A stretch of DNA of 54,181 nucleotides, taken from Baia soyae (lineage in GTDB: Bacteria > Bacillota > Bacilli > Thermoactinomycetales > Thermoactinomycetaceae). The stretch spans positions 1 to 54,181 of the forward strand of contig NZ_SLXV01000018.1 in the NCBI RefSeq assembly GCF_004341445.1. The letters run 5' to 3'. Numbering within the stretch: position 1 is the stretch's first letter; every line of letters begins with the position of its first letter. The notes under the pieces were generated by a model. That model had not been told where the DNA came from, searched no databases, and saw only the letters and a program-made list of their open reading frames with translations. The position numbers were made by a program, and so were the translations under genes. Shown piece after piece: positions 42,838 through 52,155 of this stretch.

Positions 42838-44301
42838 TCATGTGAGTGTACCACAATCTGTTTCATGAGAAGCATTCGAAAACCAACGTTTTTCTTTTGC
42901 TTTCTCAATTTTGGAGGAATCTTGAACCGCATCCTTCAAGAGATCCCGTAAAAACTCGGGCACATAGTACCTCAGCAAATCACTCTCTTTTAAAGTGACA
43001 TATCCAGAGCCAAAAGTAAACATATCGATCGTGGCTAATTGATATCGATCCTCATCCTCTAACCGTTCATTGCCTACATAGATAGCTTGTACACCAAGCT
43101 CCCCGCTAGTCGTACGAGCGGTTACCACCTGCAATCCCGATACCGCTAAAGAACCCAGTATCTTCCCACGAAACCCATAGCCTCGGATTTTTTTATTTTG
43201 AAAAGATGGCTGTAGGGATTGCTCTAGTGCCTCTCGAATCGCCCTTCCTGAAATCTCAACTAATACCGGATTAATCGGATGGGGACAAAGTTCATGTAAT
43301 TTTTCCCACGTAACCGTCCCCGCAACAAGAGGTCCTAATAACACTCCGCTATTCACCAGAGAAATAGGAGCACCCGTCCATGCCCGAAGCTCATCGGCGA
43401 GCAAATTAGCAAACGTGGATTCTTTATTCCACGAGATGGGGAGCGTTTCCTTTAATTGCGCAATCGGCCTCGTCATATCACGCTTAGCCTCCATCCGTAA
43501 ACCGTGGATAAAGTGAGCCATCTCAGCAGAAGAATCTTCTAGTTTCGTCATATGGACACAAGCATCGAAGCAAGGGGTAGCGTTGCTACTTAGATCCACG
43601 ATCATTTGCACTTCCCCGACATACTCCCCAAATTTCCCCGCCGCTACAATCATCGTAGTCCCTATCCGCTCTGGCTCCTCCAACAGATGATGTGTATGCG
43701 CTCCGATGATGATATCCACATCCGGAATCATCGTCGCAATCTTACGATCCCAAAAAATCCCCAAATGGGAGAGAACCACGATAACATCTACTTGTGAACG
43801 TAACAACGCCACATCCCTTGCTAAACAGTCCATTGGATCACCTACATCCCAACCCAACAAATCATAAACCAATGGATATGGGATCGTAGCTCCTAAAAAA
43901 GCAATACGCACTCCTCTTACTTCTCGAATCTCCCAAGCCTTAAGCCAATCAGGAAGCTGTTGGTCTTCCTTTTGACGAACGTTACTACTTACCACCGAAA
44001 AAGAAGACTGATGATACATCTTAGCCAGATCTACATCCGAAATCGTTAATAATTCATTATTTCCTAACGTCACGATATCGTAGTCCGTATAATCGAGGAT
44101 CCTACGATTGACTACCCCCATCGTTCCTTCCGTCTCCATCCGAAACCGGTCCGCATGATCCCCCAAATCAACGAGAAGAAACGACTCATCTCTCTGCTTC
44201 GCTTCCTCTCGCTTTCGCACCACAAAGCTATGAATTTTCTCCATTTCCTCCATATGGCTATGTAGATCATTTGTATGGTAAAGACGAATTACATGCCTCA
44301 T
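42838..44301 (-). CDS. yunD: YunD 5'-nucleotidase/metallophosphatase
   Basis: The ATG at 44301 lies 8 bases behind GTGAGGAGG, giving 487 residues. The calcineurin-type metallophosphatase domain carries LYHTNDLHSH (Asp, His), DLGDHAD and TLGNNELL where most relatives have GNHE. Further ligands follow in VVLSHLG and IIGAHTHH. A 5'-nucleotidase C-terminal domain is at about 300-470. In B. subtilis this is YunD (about 460 residues). No signal peptide, so it acts in the cytoplasm. It is downstream of yunE, 13 bp apart. Confidence 0.9.
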   Translation of the reverse strand: MRHVIRLYHTNDLHSHMEEMEKIHSFVVRKREEAKQRDESFLLVDLGDHADRFRMETEGTMGVVNRRILDYTDYDIVTLGNNELLTISDVDLAKMYHQSSFSVVSSNVRQKEDQQLPDWLKAWEIREVRGVRIAFLGATIPYPLVYDLLGWDVGDPMDCLARDVALLRSQVDVIVVLSHLGIFWDRKIATMIPDVDIIIGAHTHHLLEEPERIGTTMIVAAGKFGEYVGEVQMIVDLSSNATPCFDACVHMTKLEDSSAEMAHFIHGLRMEAKRDMTRPIAQLKETLPISWNKESTFANLLADELRAWTGAPISLVNSGVLLGPLVAGTVTWEKLHELCPHPINPVLVEISGRAIREALEQSLQPSFQNKKIRGYGFRGKILGSLAVSGLQVVTARTTSGELGVQAIYVGNERLEDEDRYQLATIDMFTFGSGYVTLKESDLLRYYVPEFLRDLLKDAVQDSSKIEKAKEKRWFSNASHETDCGTLT

Positions 44302-44314
44302 ATAAGGGTCCTCC

Positions 44315-45145
44315 TCACAAGGTAAATCCGTCATAGATCATCTTAATCGCAATGACTACTAGTAACGCTTCAAAAACTCGTAGCAGATGTTTACTCTCCA
44401 AACGAGAGGAAATCCAAGCTCCTGTCTTCCCTCCCAGCCAAGAGCCGGGGGCTAATAACAAGACCGCCATCCAATGAATATGTGCTTGAAAAGCCTGAAT
44501 ACCACTCCCCAGAATAGACGATAAAAAAATCGCAAACATCGAGGTAGCGGTAGCCACATGGGGCGGGAATCGAAACACGATGAGCATGATGGGAACCATC
44601 AGTGCCCCGCCGCCAATCCCTAAAAGCCCAGAAAGGATCCCGATGGGAAACGACATCCCTAACACAAGCCACCGATTGTATCCATACGTCCATGTATAGC
44701 CATCTGGATCCGTATGGGTTCTAACCTGAGACCCTGTATATCTCATCCATCCAATTCGGTCTTTTATCACGAGAACAAAAGAGATAACCAACATAAAGAG
44801 GCCGAAACCAATGAGAAAGAAATTGGATTGTAGATAACGTGATAAATAAGCACCGATCATCGCACCCGGGCCACATCCCAGAAAAAAGAGCCATCCGCTT
44901 GTAAAATCAATTCGTTTTTGTTTATGAAAACTCAGAGTCGAAGAGAGAGAGGTAATAACAATTAAAAATAAGGAGGTCCCCACAGCCATCGGAGGACTAA
45001 CCATACGAAAAGGTGGAAAAAAATGAGCTAAATACAGCAGAGCAGGAACAATAATAATCCCTCCGCCAAGCCCGACAATACTTCCAATGGTACCTGCTAC
45101 ATAACCAACTAATAATAGTGATCCCCATATCAATATGTCATCCAT
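44315..45145 (-). CDS. yunE: TSUP-family anion transporter YunE
   Basis: A 276-residue protein with about eight membrane helices and TSUP signatures: GSIVGLGGGIIIVPALL and SGLLGIGGGALMVPIML. Same family as the transporter at 10822 but longer and with a different sequence. Order yunD-yunE-yunF matches B. subtilis. Substrate not predictable; sulfite-like anions are transported by characterised relatives. Confidence 0.9.
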   Translation of the reverse strand: MDDILIWGSLLLVGYVAGTIGSIVGLGGGIIIVPALLYLAHFFPPFRMVSPPMAVGTSLFLIVITSLSSTLSFHKQKRIDFTSGWLFFLGCGPGAMIGAYLSRYLQSNFFLIGFGLFMLVISFVLVIKDRIGWMRYTGSQVRTHTDPDGYTWTYGYNRWLVLGMSFPIGILSGLLGIGGGALMVPIMLIVFRFPPHVATATSMFAIFLSSILGSGIQAFQAHIHWMAVLLLAPGSWLGGKTGAWISSRLESKHLLRVFEALLVVIAIKMIYDGFTL

Positions 45146-45149
45146 GTGA

Positions 45150-46013
45150 TTACTCCATCCAGTCCAGTAAGCTTAACTGCCTCGGCGCAAGTCCTTCATA
45201 GGAAATACCTAGCTGTTTCATCATCTTCCTTGCACTTTTGACAGCGTGCCCTTGTGAGTTATTATTAAATAATACATATACTTCTCTACTACTTGTTGCT
45301 AAGCTTTGTATTCTGGGAGCCCACTCCGAAATTTCTTCATCTGAGTAGTCGTAGGCATAGCGAATATCACGCCAATTCGGATTGCCAGGCTGATCCCAGC
45401 CAGCTTTATTCCGTCCATGGAATCTCACTACACTATATGTAGGATGTGTAGATGCCGCCACGATCGGAATCGAGTGAATTCCAGCCTGTGGTTCATCACA
45501 TACAACGTGAACTAACTTCTCATCTGTTAAGAACCGTAACGTTTGATCACACATCGACTCACTAAACCAGCTTTGGTTGCGAAACTCGATAGCTAAACGA
45601 TATTCTGAAAATGCTTCTTTTACTTTTCGTATGTATCGAACATGTTTTTGTGAACAATCATACCAAGGAGGAAATTGAAAAAGCATCAATTCACATTTCC
45701 CTGTTAACCGCATAGGCTCAAACGATTCTTTGACTGCCTTCACAATCTCTTCCCACGATCTCTCGGGGAAATGACTGGGTCGTCCGTGACCCGTAAGCTC
45801 TCGATACGGCTTTACTAAAAAGCGAAACGTCTCTGGCGTCTGCTCAACCCATTTCTCTACACGGTCTACAGCCGCTATCGCGTGAAACGTACTATCTAAC
45901 TCCACAATAGGAAAATGACTTGTATACTCCACTAATTTATCTTTTGTCTTTGATGCTTGCGTAGTAAGAACATGGTCTCCCCAACCACAAACCCCTATTC
46001 GGACTTGATTCAT
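45150..46013 (-). CDS. yunF: DUF72 family protein YunF
   Basis: The protein of about 287 residues has the TIM-barrel-like DUF72 pattern: RIGVCGWGDH, ELDSTFHAIAAVDRVEKWVEQTPETFRFLVKPYRELTG, then FQFPPWYDCSQKHV and VYVLFNNNSQGHAVKSARKM. The two ATG/GTG possibilities are 46013 (ATG) and 46031 (GTG); neither has a strong site, and the ATG fits the conserved start better. Function unknown; last gene of the yunF-yunE-yunD run, transcribed leftward and divergent from pncB. Confidence 0.88.
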   Translation of the reverse strand: MNQVRIGVCGWGDHVLTTQASKTKDKLVEYTSHFPIVELDSTFHAIAAVDRVEKWVEQTPETFRFLVKPYRELTGHGRPSHFPERSWEEIVKAVKESFEPMRLTGKCELMLFQFPPWYDCSQKHVRYIRKVKEAFSEYRLAIEFRNQSWFSESMCDQTLRFLTDEKLVHVVCDEPQAGIHSIPIVAASTHPTYSVVRFHGRNKAGWDQPGNPNWRDIRYAYDYSDEEISEWAPRIQSLATSSREVYVLFNNNSQGHAVKSARKMMKQLGISYEGLAPRQLSLLDWME

Positions 46014-46095
46014 TCTATTATTACGCCCCACTTCTATCTATGTATGTTCTTATTGTAGCATAGTAAATACAGCCATATAGAGGAGCTCAAACAAC

Positions 46096-47568
46096 ATGAA
46101 ACTCAATTTTGCTTCTGCCTTGCACACAGATCAGTACCAAATTACGATGATGTTTGCCCATTGGAAACGAGGAAACCATACCAAAAGACGTGCATTTGAC
46201 CTTTATTTCCGTACCCTTCCCTTTGGTAATGGATATGCCGTTTTTGCCGGATTAGAGCGGGCGATTACCTATTTGCAAAATGTCCGATTCACCGAAGAAG
46301 ACCTTTCTTACATACAAACTTTATCTCCATCTTATGATGCCCCATTTTTAGAATATCTCCGCCAATTTCGCTTTACAGGAGACGTATATGCATTTCGTGA
46401 AGGCTCCCTTATCTTCCCTAATGAACCCATCATGCGCTTAGAAGGAAATGTGAATGAGCTTCATCTCATCGAAACAGCCTTACTCAACTTTACAGGCTTT
46501 CAAACGCTAATTGCCACCAAGGCAGCCCGGATTCGCCATATCATCGGAGAACAAGGTACGTTGATGGAATTTGGGACTCGTCGTGCGCAAGAGGCAGATG
46601 CCGCCGTCTGGGGAGCGCGCGCAGCTTATATCTCTGGCTTTAACGCCACCTCCAATGTACTCGCCGGAAAAACATTTGGGATTCCCACCAGCGGAACACA
46701 CGCTCATGCTTGGGTACAAGATTTCTCTAGTGAATTGGAAGCGTTTCGCGCCTATGCGGATGCGTTTCCCGACCAAGCTGTCCTGTTAGTCGATACGTAT
46801 GACACACTGAAAAGTGGCGTTCCTCATGCGATTCAAGTCGGACTCGAGTTAAGAGAGAAGGGGTATACCTTAAAAGGAATTCGATTGGATAGCGGAGACT
46901 TAGCGTATCTTTCCAAACAAGCTCGCATCATGCTGGATGAAGCCGGATTAACGAATACGAAGATAGTGGCTTCTAACGACCTAGATGAGCAAACGATCCT
47001 AAACCTGAAGGCCCAAGGTGCCCGAATTGACAGTTGGGGCGTGGGCACCAAGCTTATTACCGCCCACGACCAACCATCTCTCGGTTGTGTGTATAAGATG
47101 GTCTCGCGATTGGAAGATAATAAGTGGACCCCTACACTGAAAATTTCATCCAATCCGATCAAAGTATCCACTCCTGGCCGAAAAAAGATCGTTCGAATCA
47201 TTGATACAAAAACAAATAAAGCGCAGGCAGACTACATCATGGAAGTAAACGAGGAGCTAAATCCAGCCGAACCACTCCTGTTAATTCACCCTGTTCACTC
47301 ATTTAAGAAGAAAACAATCCGGAATTATCGAATAGAGCCCCTCCATGTACCCATTTTCCAAGGGGGGAACCTCGTATATTCGCTACCAAAACTGGATGAG
47401 ATCCGTCAATTCCATCAACAGCAGATGGATCAGTTTTGGGAAGAGTACCTCCGTATCCTAAATCCAGAAGAGTATACCGTAAACCTCTCTGACACCCTTT
47501 GGGAAACAAAGAAACAATTGTTAGATTTAATTCAACAGCAAGTGCAAGATCTTACGGATACAAATTGA
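46096..47568 (+). CDS. pncB: Nicotinate phosphoribosyltransferase PncB
   Basis: The enzyme converts nicotinate, PRPP and ATP into nicotinate mononucleotide in NAD salvage. The 490-residue protein has family signatures ALHTDQYQITMMFAHW at the start, the autophosphorylated-histidine region GTHAHAWVQDF, LVDTYDTLKSG, and RLDSGDLAYL. Length fits the Bacillales form. AGAGGAGC precedes the ATG. Divergent from yunF; a strong terminator follows. Confidence 0.95.
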   Translation: MKLNFASALHTDQYQITMMFAHWKRGNHTKRRAFDLYFRTLPFGNGYAVFAGLERAITYLQNVRFTEEDLSYIQTLSPSYDAPFLEYLRQFRFTGDVYAFREGSLIFPNEPIMRLEGNVNELHLIETALLNFTGFQTLIATKAARIRHIIGEQGTLMEFGTRRAQEADAAVWGARAAYISGFNATSNVLAGKTFGIPTSGTHAHAWVQDFSSELEAFRAYADAFPDQAVLLVDTYDTLKSGVPHAIQVGLELREKGYTLKGIRLDSGDLAYLSKQARIMLDEAGLTNTKIVASNDLDEQTILNLKAQGARIDSWGVGTKLITAHDQPSLGCVYKMVSRLEDNKWTPTLKISSNPIKVSTPGRKKIVRIIDTKTNKAQADYIMEVNEELNPAEPLLLIHPVHSFKKKTIRNYRIEPLHVPIFQGGNLVYSLPKLDEIRQFHQQQMDQFWEEYLRILNPEEYTVNLSDTLWETKKQLLDLIQQQVQDLTDTN

Positions 47569-47572
47569 ATGT

Positions 47573-47610
47573 AACGGGTTGCCTACGATGTGATAGGCAA
47601 CCCGTTTTTA
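47573..47610 (+). terminator. Terminator of pncB
   Basis: AACGGGTTGCCTA and TAGGCAACCCGTT form a perfect 13-bp stem with an 8-base loop, followed by T residues. Confidence 0.92.
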
Positions 47611-47768
47611 CCTTTTACAATATTTGCAAATACATCTACAGGCGGAATTCCAATAATTGGGATAAATGTTGGAAATTCACCGGCATCATTTTACAAATTA
47701 TTTCCTTTTCGACATTTTTTATATATACTCTAACTATACAGAAAATTATCATTTTAAGGAGCATATAG

Positions 47769-48368
47769 ATGAAGCTAAGTAAACTTCAATTTTGGTTATT
47801 GATTGCCTTTACGGTCATCCTCATTTTTACCTTTATTAGTAGAATCCCCTTTGAAACAGAGAAGCCAGCAGCCCAATCAGCATCTGAGAAAAAACCTCCT
47901 ACTCTTATTCCTACCACTCCTCCCCAAGATACAGAAGAGACGAAGAAAAAGGATCAGCAAGATCCCGAAGCCAAACAAATCCTAGACAACCAACAAAAAC
48001 GGGGAGCACAAATAGACTCATTTCTCACTTCGTTTCTAAAAGATCTCTATCAATACAACGCATCGAAGCCAACCGCACATGTAGAAAGGGTAAAAAACCG
48101 CTTAGACCCCTCGCTCTACGAAATGTTACAAGCTCAATATAAAGAGCCATTTGCAGACACGAAAAAAATGGAATTTCGAGATTTTAAAATAGAGTCAAAA
48201 ACAGTCGAAGATACACAAGATATTCGCCTAGAGCTAACTGCCAATATCACCTTTACTGGCCCTGATAACAAAGCCGTAACAGAGCCTCAATTTATCTCAA
48301 TCCTACTAAAGCCAAGCGGCGATACATGGAAGGTAAGGTGGTTAGAAAGTGCCAATGCTGCCGACTAA
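47769..48368 (+). CDS. VirB8/TcpC-like membrane-anchored protein
   Basis: The 199-residue protein has one membrane helix (about 8-25), a Pro/Lys/Glu-rich linker (28-75) and a C-terminal domain (about 80-197; IDSFLTSFLKDLYQY, DPSLYEMLQAQYKEPFADTKKMEF) of NTF2-like character ending DTWKVRWLESANA. This is the layout of VirB8/TcpC proteins of conjugation machines. AAGGAGC precedes the ATG. It overlaps the hydrolase gene by 20 bases. It could be a second VirB8 of the secretion operon at 24430-34467, 13 kb away; homology is based on layout and is not certain. Confidence 0.6.
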   Translation: MKLSKLQFWLLIAFTVILIFTFISRIPFETEKPAAQSASEKKPPTLIPTTPPQDTEETKKKDQQDPEAKQILDNQQKRGAQIDSFLTSFLKDLYQYNASKPTAHVERVKNRLDPSLYEMLQAQYKEPFADTKKMEFRDFKIESKTVEDTQDIRLELTANITFTGPDNKAVTEPQFISILLKPSGDTWKVRWLESANAAD

Positions 48369-49749
48369 CCCAAACAATAGAAAAGACCGAGATCCCCTTT
48401 TAGTCCTTTTAATGGGGATGGGTGCGCTCCCTACCCTTTTGATCCTCCTACTCATCACCTTTACGATCTTTATGGTGGTCCCATTTATAAATAAGCCAGA
48501 GGCCTTACCAGAAGACGGAACAACTACCACCATGTCTATGTTTCGCGACTATTACGAAGAAGCCGCCGCCAAATACAACATACCGTGGGAAATCCTAGCC
48601 GCAATTCATGCCAAAAGCCCTCAATACACTTCCCATGCTTCGAAAGTGAGTGGAACCGTTCCAAATGTAAAATACAAAGAGTATATCGAGTCCTCCCTCT
48701 ACCGTTGGAACAAAGATCGAAAATATCAAGTTACGCCTGCTTTAGTTGCCGCTGTGATGGAGCAAGAAAGTAACTTTAATCCAAATGTCGTCTCTTCTGC
48801 CGGAGCAGTTGGCTTAATGCAACTTATGCCATCTAACTGCCAAGCCCGTAAATGGACCATTCAAGATTGTAAAATCCCGGTCAATAATATCGATCGCGGC
48901 GTAGAGCTTTTAGTGAACCACCTAAATAATTTCAATGGAAATATAAAGTATACATTAGCGGCTTATAATGCTGGAGCTGGCAATGTAAAGCGCTACGACG
49001 GGGTTCCTCCGTTCCAAGAAACGCAAAATTACGTAAAAAAAGTTCCTCAGCGAATGAGCAAATTTGCCGGAGAAACCAACCTTGCACCTGTTAAAGATTA
49101 CATTTTCGACTTAGCTCAGACGTTACAAGAAGAAGCCGATTCACAAAAAGGGATCTGTAAAAAGGATGCGACCCAAAAATTAGGAGAAGAAACCGTTAGT
49201 ACCTACGGAGACAACGTTATCTGTGGAATTTATAAACTAGATTCTAAATTTACCGGTGACGGTGGTTGGGATTATGTAAATGAAGTAGCCTCTCAGGCCA
49301 ATCTCTTCACAGGTAGAGTTACGATTGATGGAAATGTGAAGTACACCGGAGGCACGCTCGCCTGGCCACTAGCTCCGAACTGCCCGATTACAGGTAGATG
49401 GAATGAGCGCAGACCCGGACACTTTCATCGTGGGCTTGATCTCGCTTGTGCCGAAAACACCTTAGTTCGTGCAGCAGGGGACGGCGTTATCTATATCGAT
49501 AAAGATAATCCCGGCGGCTTTGGCCATTATCTAGGCATCAAGCACTCCAACGGGCTTATCTCTTGGTACGGTCATACCATCCCCTACGGAAGCGTCCGTG
49601 TCGGCACGAAAGTAACCAAAGGCCAGTATATCGGCCTAATCCGAAAAATCGGCCGCTCAACCGGCCCCCATCTTCACTTTGAGGTACACATCGGTCTAAA
49701 CCCTTCCTCCGATGCGCGAGATCCGCTGTTATTTCTGCAAAAAAAATAA
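48349..49749 (+). CDS. Lytic transglycosylase plus M23 peptidase, VirB1-like
   Basis: This 466-residue wall hydrolase has a membrane anchor (about 26-45). A lytic transglycosylase domain (about 125-240) carries MEQESNFNPN with the catalytic Glu140, GAVGLMQLMPS and YTLAAYNAGAGNVKRYDG. A C-terminal M23 domain has HRGLDLAC as the HxxxD site and GPHLHFEVH as the second metal site. Conjugation systems carry such two-headed enzymes (VirB1, TcpG, usually SLT plus NlpC/P60) to open the wall; here M23 replaces P60. GTG 48349 has AAGGTGG 8 bases upstream and overlaps the previous gene. Confidence 0.88.
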   Translation: MPMLPTNPNNRKDRDPLLVLLMGMGALPTLLILLLITFTIFMVVPFINKPEALPEDGTTTTMSMFRDYYEEAAAKYNIPWEILAAIHAKSPQYTSHASKVSGTVPNVKYKEYIESSLYRWNKDRKYQVTPALVAAVMEQESNFNPNVVSSAGAVGLMQLMPSNCQARKWTIQDCKIPVNNIDRGVELLVNHLNNFNGNIKYTLAAYNAGAGNVKRYDGVPPFQETQNYVKKVPQRMSKFAGETNLAPVKDYIFDLAQTLQEEADSQKGICKKDATQKLGEETVSTYGDNVICGIYKLDSKFTGDGGWDYVNEVASQANLFTGRVTIDGNVKYTGGTLAWPLAPNCPITGRWNERRPGHFHRGLDLACAENTLVRAAGDGVIYIDKDNPGGFGHYLGIKHSNGLISWYGHTIPYGSVRVGTKVTKGQYIGLIRKIGRSTGPHLHFEVHIGLNPSSDARDPLLFLQKK

Positions 49750-49777
49750 CCTAGGCTTTATGTGCTAGGTTATTTTT
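49744..49777 (+). terminator. Terminator after the hydrolase gene
   Basis: AAATAACCTAG and CTAGGTTATTT form an 11-bp stem overlapping the stop codon, followed by TTT. Confidence 0.85.
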
Positions 49778-49838
49778 TGATCCAAAGTTCAGAAGTGATT
49801 AATCAGAAGATCATCATTTTTTTGTAGTACAACCCTTT

Positions 49839-51755
49839 TTATACCATTACTCGCTTTAATTGACTCAAATAATGAGCACGAACGATAAAGAAATAGATGA
49901 ACTGCATAAAGAAAAAGGCACCGATCCCAGTCATAGTAGGGAGAAAGGTATTTCCTAGATCAGCAAATGTTCCTTTCAATGCTTCTAGACCTATAATGGC
50001 CTCTAGTGCTGCAACAAACATGGGAATAAAGAAGAGAGCAGCAATTTGGATAGTCGCTGATCGCTTCATCTCTTTACTACTTAAACCGACCTTAGAAAGT
50101 CCATGGATGATGTGCTGATCTTGGTTTAAATCAGTAAAAAGTTTAAAGTACAAGAAACTAGCGCTAGAAAGGGAGAAAATCGCTGCGAGAAATATGCCGA
50201 TAAAGACTAACATACTATTACTTTGCTTGACCATTAAATAAGAATCTGCACGAGAGCTGAGGAAACCATTTTCTTCTCCTGATGTTGTCGCTTGATCATG
50301 TAAATCGATTAATTTTTTTCCAATTTTCACCTCTGTCGAATTAGAATTAGGTAACTCTTTATTAGACCAGTCTGGAATCAAATAGGAGATCTCTACATCT
50401 TCTTTCTCTTTCCTAGAAGCCTTCAACTGAGTATATGTTTCATCCGAAACGACTACGAGAGATCCACCCTGAATCGATTTTTCCACGAACTGGCCGACCA
50501 CTTGAAGTACTTCTCCCCCATCATGTAGAGTAAGCTGCTTCGCATTTAACTTGTTTATAGAAGGATGGGAAATAGCCAATGCCTCTCCGGTTTTTAGTGT
50601 AGGAATCTTTTTCCCATTAAGCTTATCTACCCGATGCTGATACTCTGATTGTTTCATTATCGGTAGGTACCGATCCTGAGCCTCACGGAATTGAGAACCA
50701 ATAGATGCCTGTTGAATCTTTTCAAATTTTACATTGGCAGACTTCAACTCTTGATCAATCTTATCAATCTCTTTTTTCCAATTCTCCCCCTTCTCGTTCA
50801 TTACCGTATAAGTAAGTGCAAAAGGATTTTCACTAAACGCTCTCTTATTCATTTGATCCATTGAAAGAACAATTCCGATGACAGTACAAGACATTGCCGT
50901 GACAACCGTGATCATAAAAAAGATCCGCGCATTATCCTTTATCTTATAGCCAATCTCCGAAACCCAGAGGAGGTTCGTTCCTCGCCAAGAAAAAGAACGA
51001 TTTCTTTTACATAGGCGAATGGTCCACACACTGATCTGTGTAAAGAAAAAGTAAGTAGCGATAAGCCCGAGTGCTAGAATATACATCATATTAGACTGCG
51101 ATAATGGTTGTTTCATTAGATAAAAGGCACTGATAAAGCAACCCACTGATAATAAACATAGCCAGATGGAAACCTTCGGTTCTGGCTTGGGCTTCATGCC
51201 TCCTTGTAATAACTCTATCACCCGATTTTGTCGGACAAAGAATAGAGTAAGCGCAGAGATAACGAGAAAAAGGGTCAAAAAGGCAACAGTAGTCAGTCCC
51301 ATCGCCTTCCACGGTAAGTAGATCGGTAGTTCTTTAACCCCTACAACTCCCGCACCAAAGTAGAGAAAAGCCTTAGACAAGACCATTCCACATGCGATTC
51401 CCGCGATGATTGATAGGGAACCGATGATCATATTCTCTAGAAAGATCAGACGTTTTAGTTGTCTTCCTTCCGATCCCAGAATGGTTAAAAGACCAAACTC
51501 CTTTTTTCTTGCTTTTAAAAAAGCGCTGATCGAGTAGAGTACAAACAGAAAAGAGAAGATAAAAACTACATACTCGGCTGCTCCCATTCCAATCTGAGTT
51601 CGTCTACCCATTTGGGTTTTCGTCATATCAGGATGAAAGATAAACATGGCATAGGTAAAAAAGATCATTACTGCAAACGAACTACTTAGAAAATAGGCAG
51701 AATAAGCCCGAATATTTCGTTTGACATTATTAAACGCAAACTGCCGAAAGTTCAA
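49839..51755 (-). CDS. BceB-type ABC transporter permease without its ATPase
   Basis: The 638-residue permease has the BceB layout: about ten membrane helices, an FtsX-like domain near the N-terminus (NVKRNIRAYSAYFLSSSFAVMIFF), and a large extracellular domain between about residues 320 and 520. BceAB transporters remove or sense peptide antibiotics such as bacitracin and signal to BceRS kinases. The start is TTG at 51755, behind AGGAGG. The ATPase gene is normally immediately upstream in the same direction; instead there are about 330 gene-free bases and an opposing terminator. It must work with an ATPase encoded elsewhere or be a remnant. Confidence 0.85.
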   Translation of the reverse strand: MNFRQFAFNNVKRNIRAYSAYFLSSSFAVMIFFTYAMFIFHPDMTKTQMGRRTQIGMGAAEYVVFIFSFLFVLYSISAFLKARKKEFGLLTILGSEGRQLKRLIFLENMIIGSLSIIAGIACGMVLSKAFLYFGAGVVGVKELPIYLPWKAMGLTTVAFLTLFLVISALTLFFVRQNRVIELLQGGMKPKPEPKVSIWLCLLSVGCFISAFYLMKQPLSQSNMMYILALGLIATYFFFTQISVWTIRLCKRNRSFSWRGTNLLWVSEIGYKIKDNARIFFMITVVTAMSCTVIGIVLSMDQMNKRAFSENPFALTYTVMNEKGENWKKEIDKIDQELKSANVKFEKIQQASIGSQFREAQDRYLPIMKQSEYQHRVDKLNGKKIPTLKTGEALAISHPSINKLNAKQLTLHDGGEVLQVVGQFVEKSIQGGSLVVVSDETYTQLKASRKEKEDVEISYLIPDWSNKELPNSNSTEVKIGKKLIDLHDQATTSGEENGFLSSRADSYLMVKQSNSMLVFIGIFLAAIFSLSSASFLYFKLFTDLNQDQHIIHGLSKVGLSSKEMKRSATIQIAALFFIPMFVAALEAIIGLEALKGTFADLGNTFLPTMTGIGAFFFMQFIYFFIVRAHYLSQLKRVMV

Positions 51756-52082
51756 TGTACATTTCCTCCTAACAGCGATAACATGTCAATATTTTTCGTG
51801 GAAAATCATCTTCCATGATAATTTACTTAACCATCTATGTGCTCCTTTCCACTGTAAACTTTTGATAGATGTTCTACCTTAATAGATCTATTCCTTTTGA
51901 CACTCTATTAACTAGTTATGGACTAGTTTAGCAGTCTGGATTATGAGAAAGTATAGATTTACCTTTCAATAATCTTAATAAAATGTAAGGATCATCAACT
52001 ATTATGTGACAAAATAATAATATGGGTAGTTGTACTCAATATAACTAGCAAGAACGATCCATAAACAATCCTCATAACACAG
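51756..52082. other. Gene-free stretch upstream of the BceB-type gene
   Basis: Contains an ACTAGT-TATGG-ACTAGT repeat near 51910-51926 that could be an operator, and AT-rich stretches that may contain the permease promoter. No frame of coding quality is present on either strand, in particular no bceA remnant that I could recognise. Confidence 0.45.
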
Positions 52083-52110
52083 AAAAAGCCCCGTTTTAGG
52101 AGCTTTTTTT
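52083..52110. terminator. Bidirectional terminator
   Basis: AAAAAGCCCC and GGAGCTTTTT pair with one mismatch around a 6-base loop, with T runs on both strands. It ends the transcript of the 178-residue gene to the right. Confidence 0.7.
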
Positions 52111-52155
52111 AGACTGCAAACAAAATCTAATTTCAAACAAGATGAACCCTCTGAC

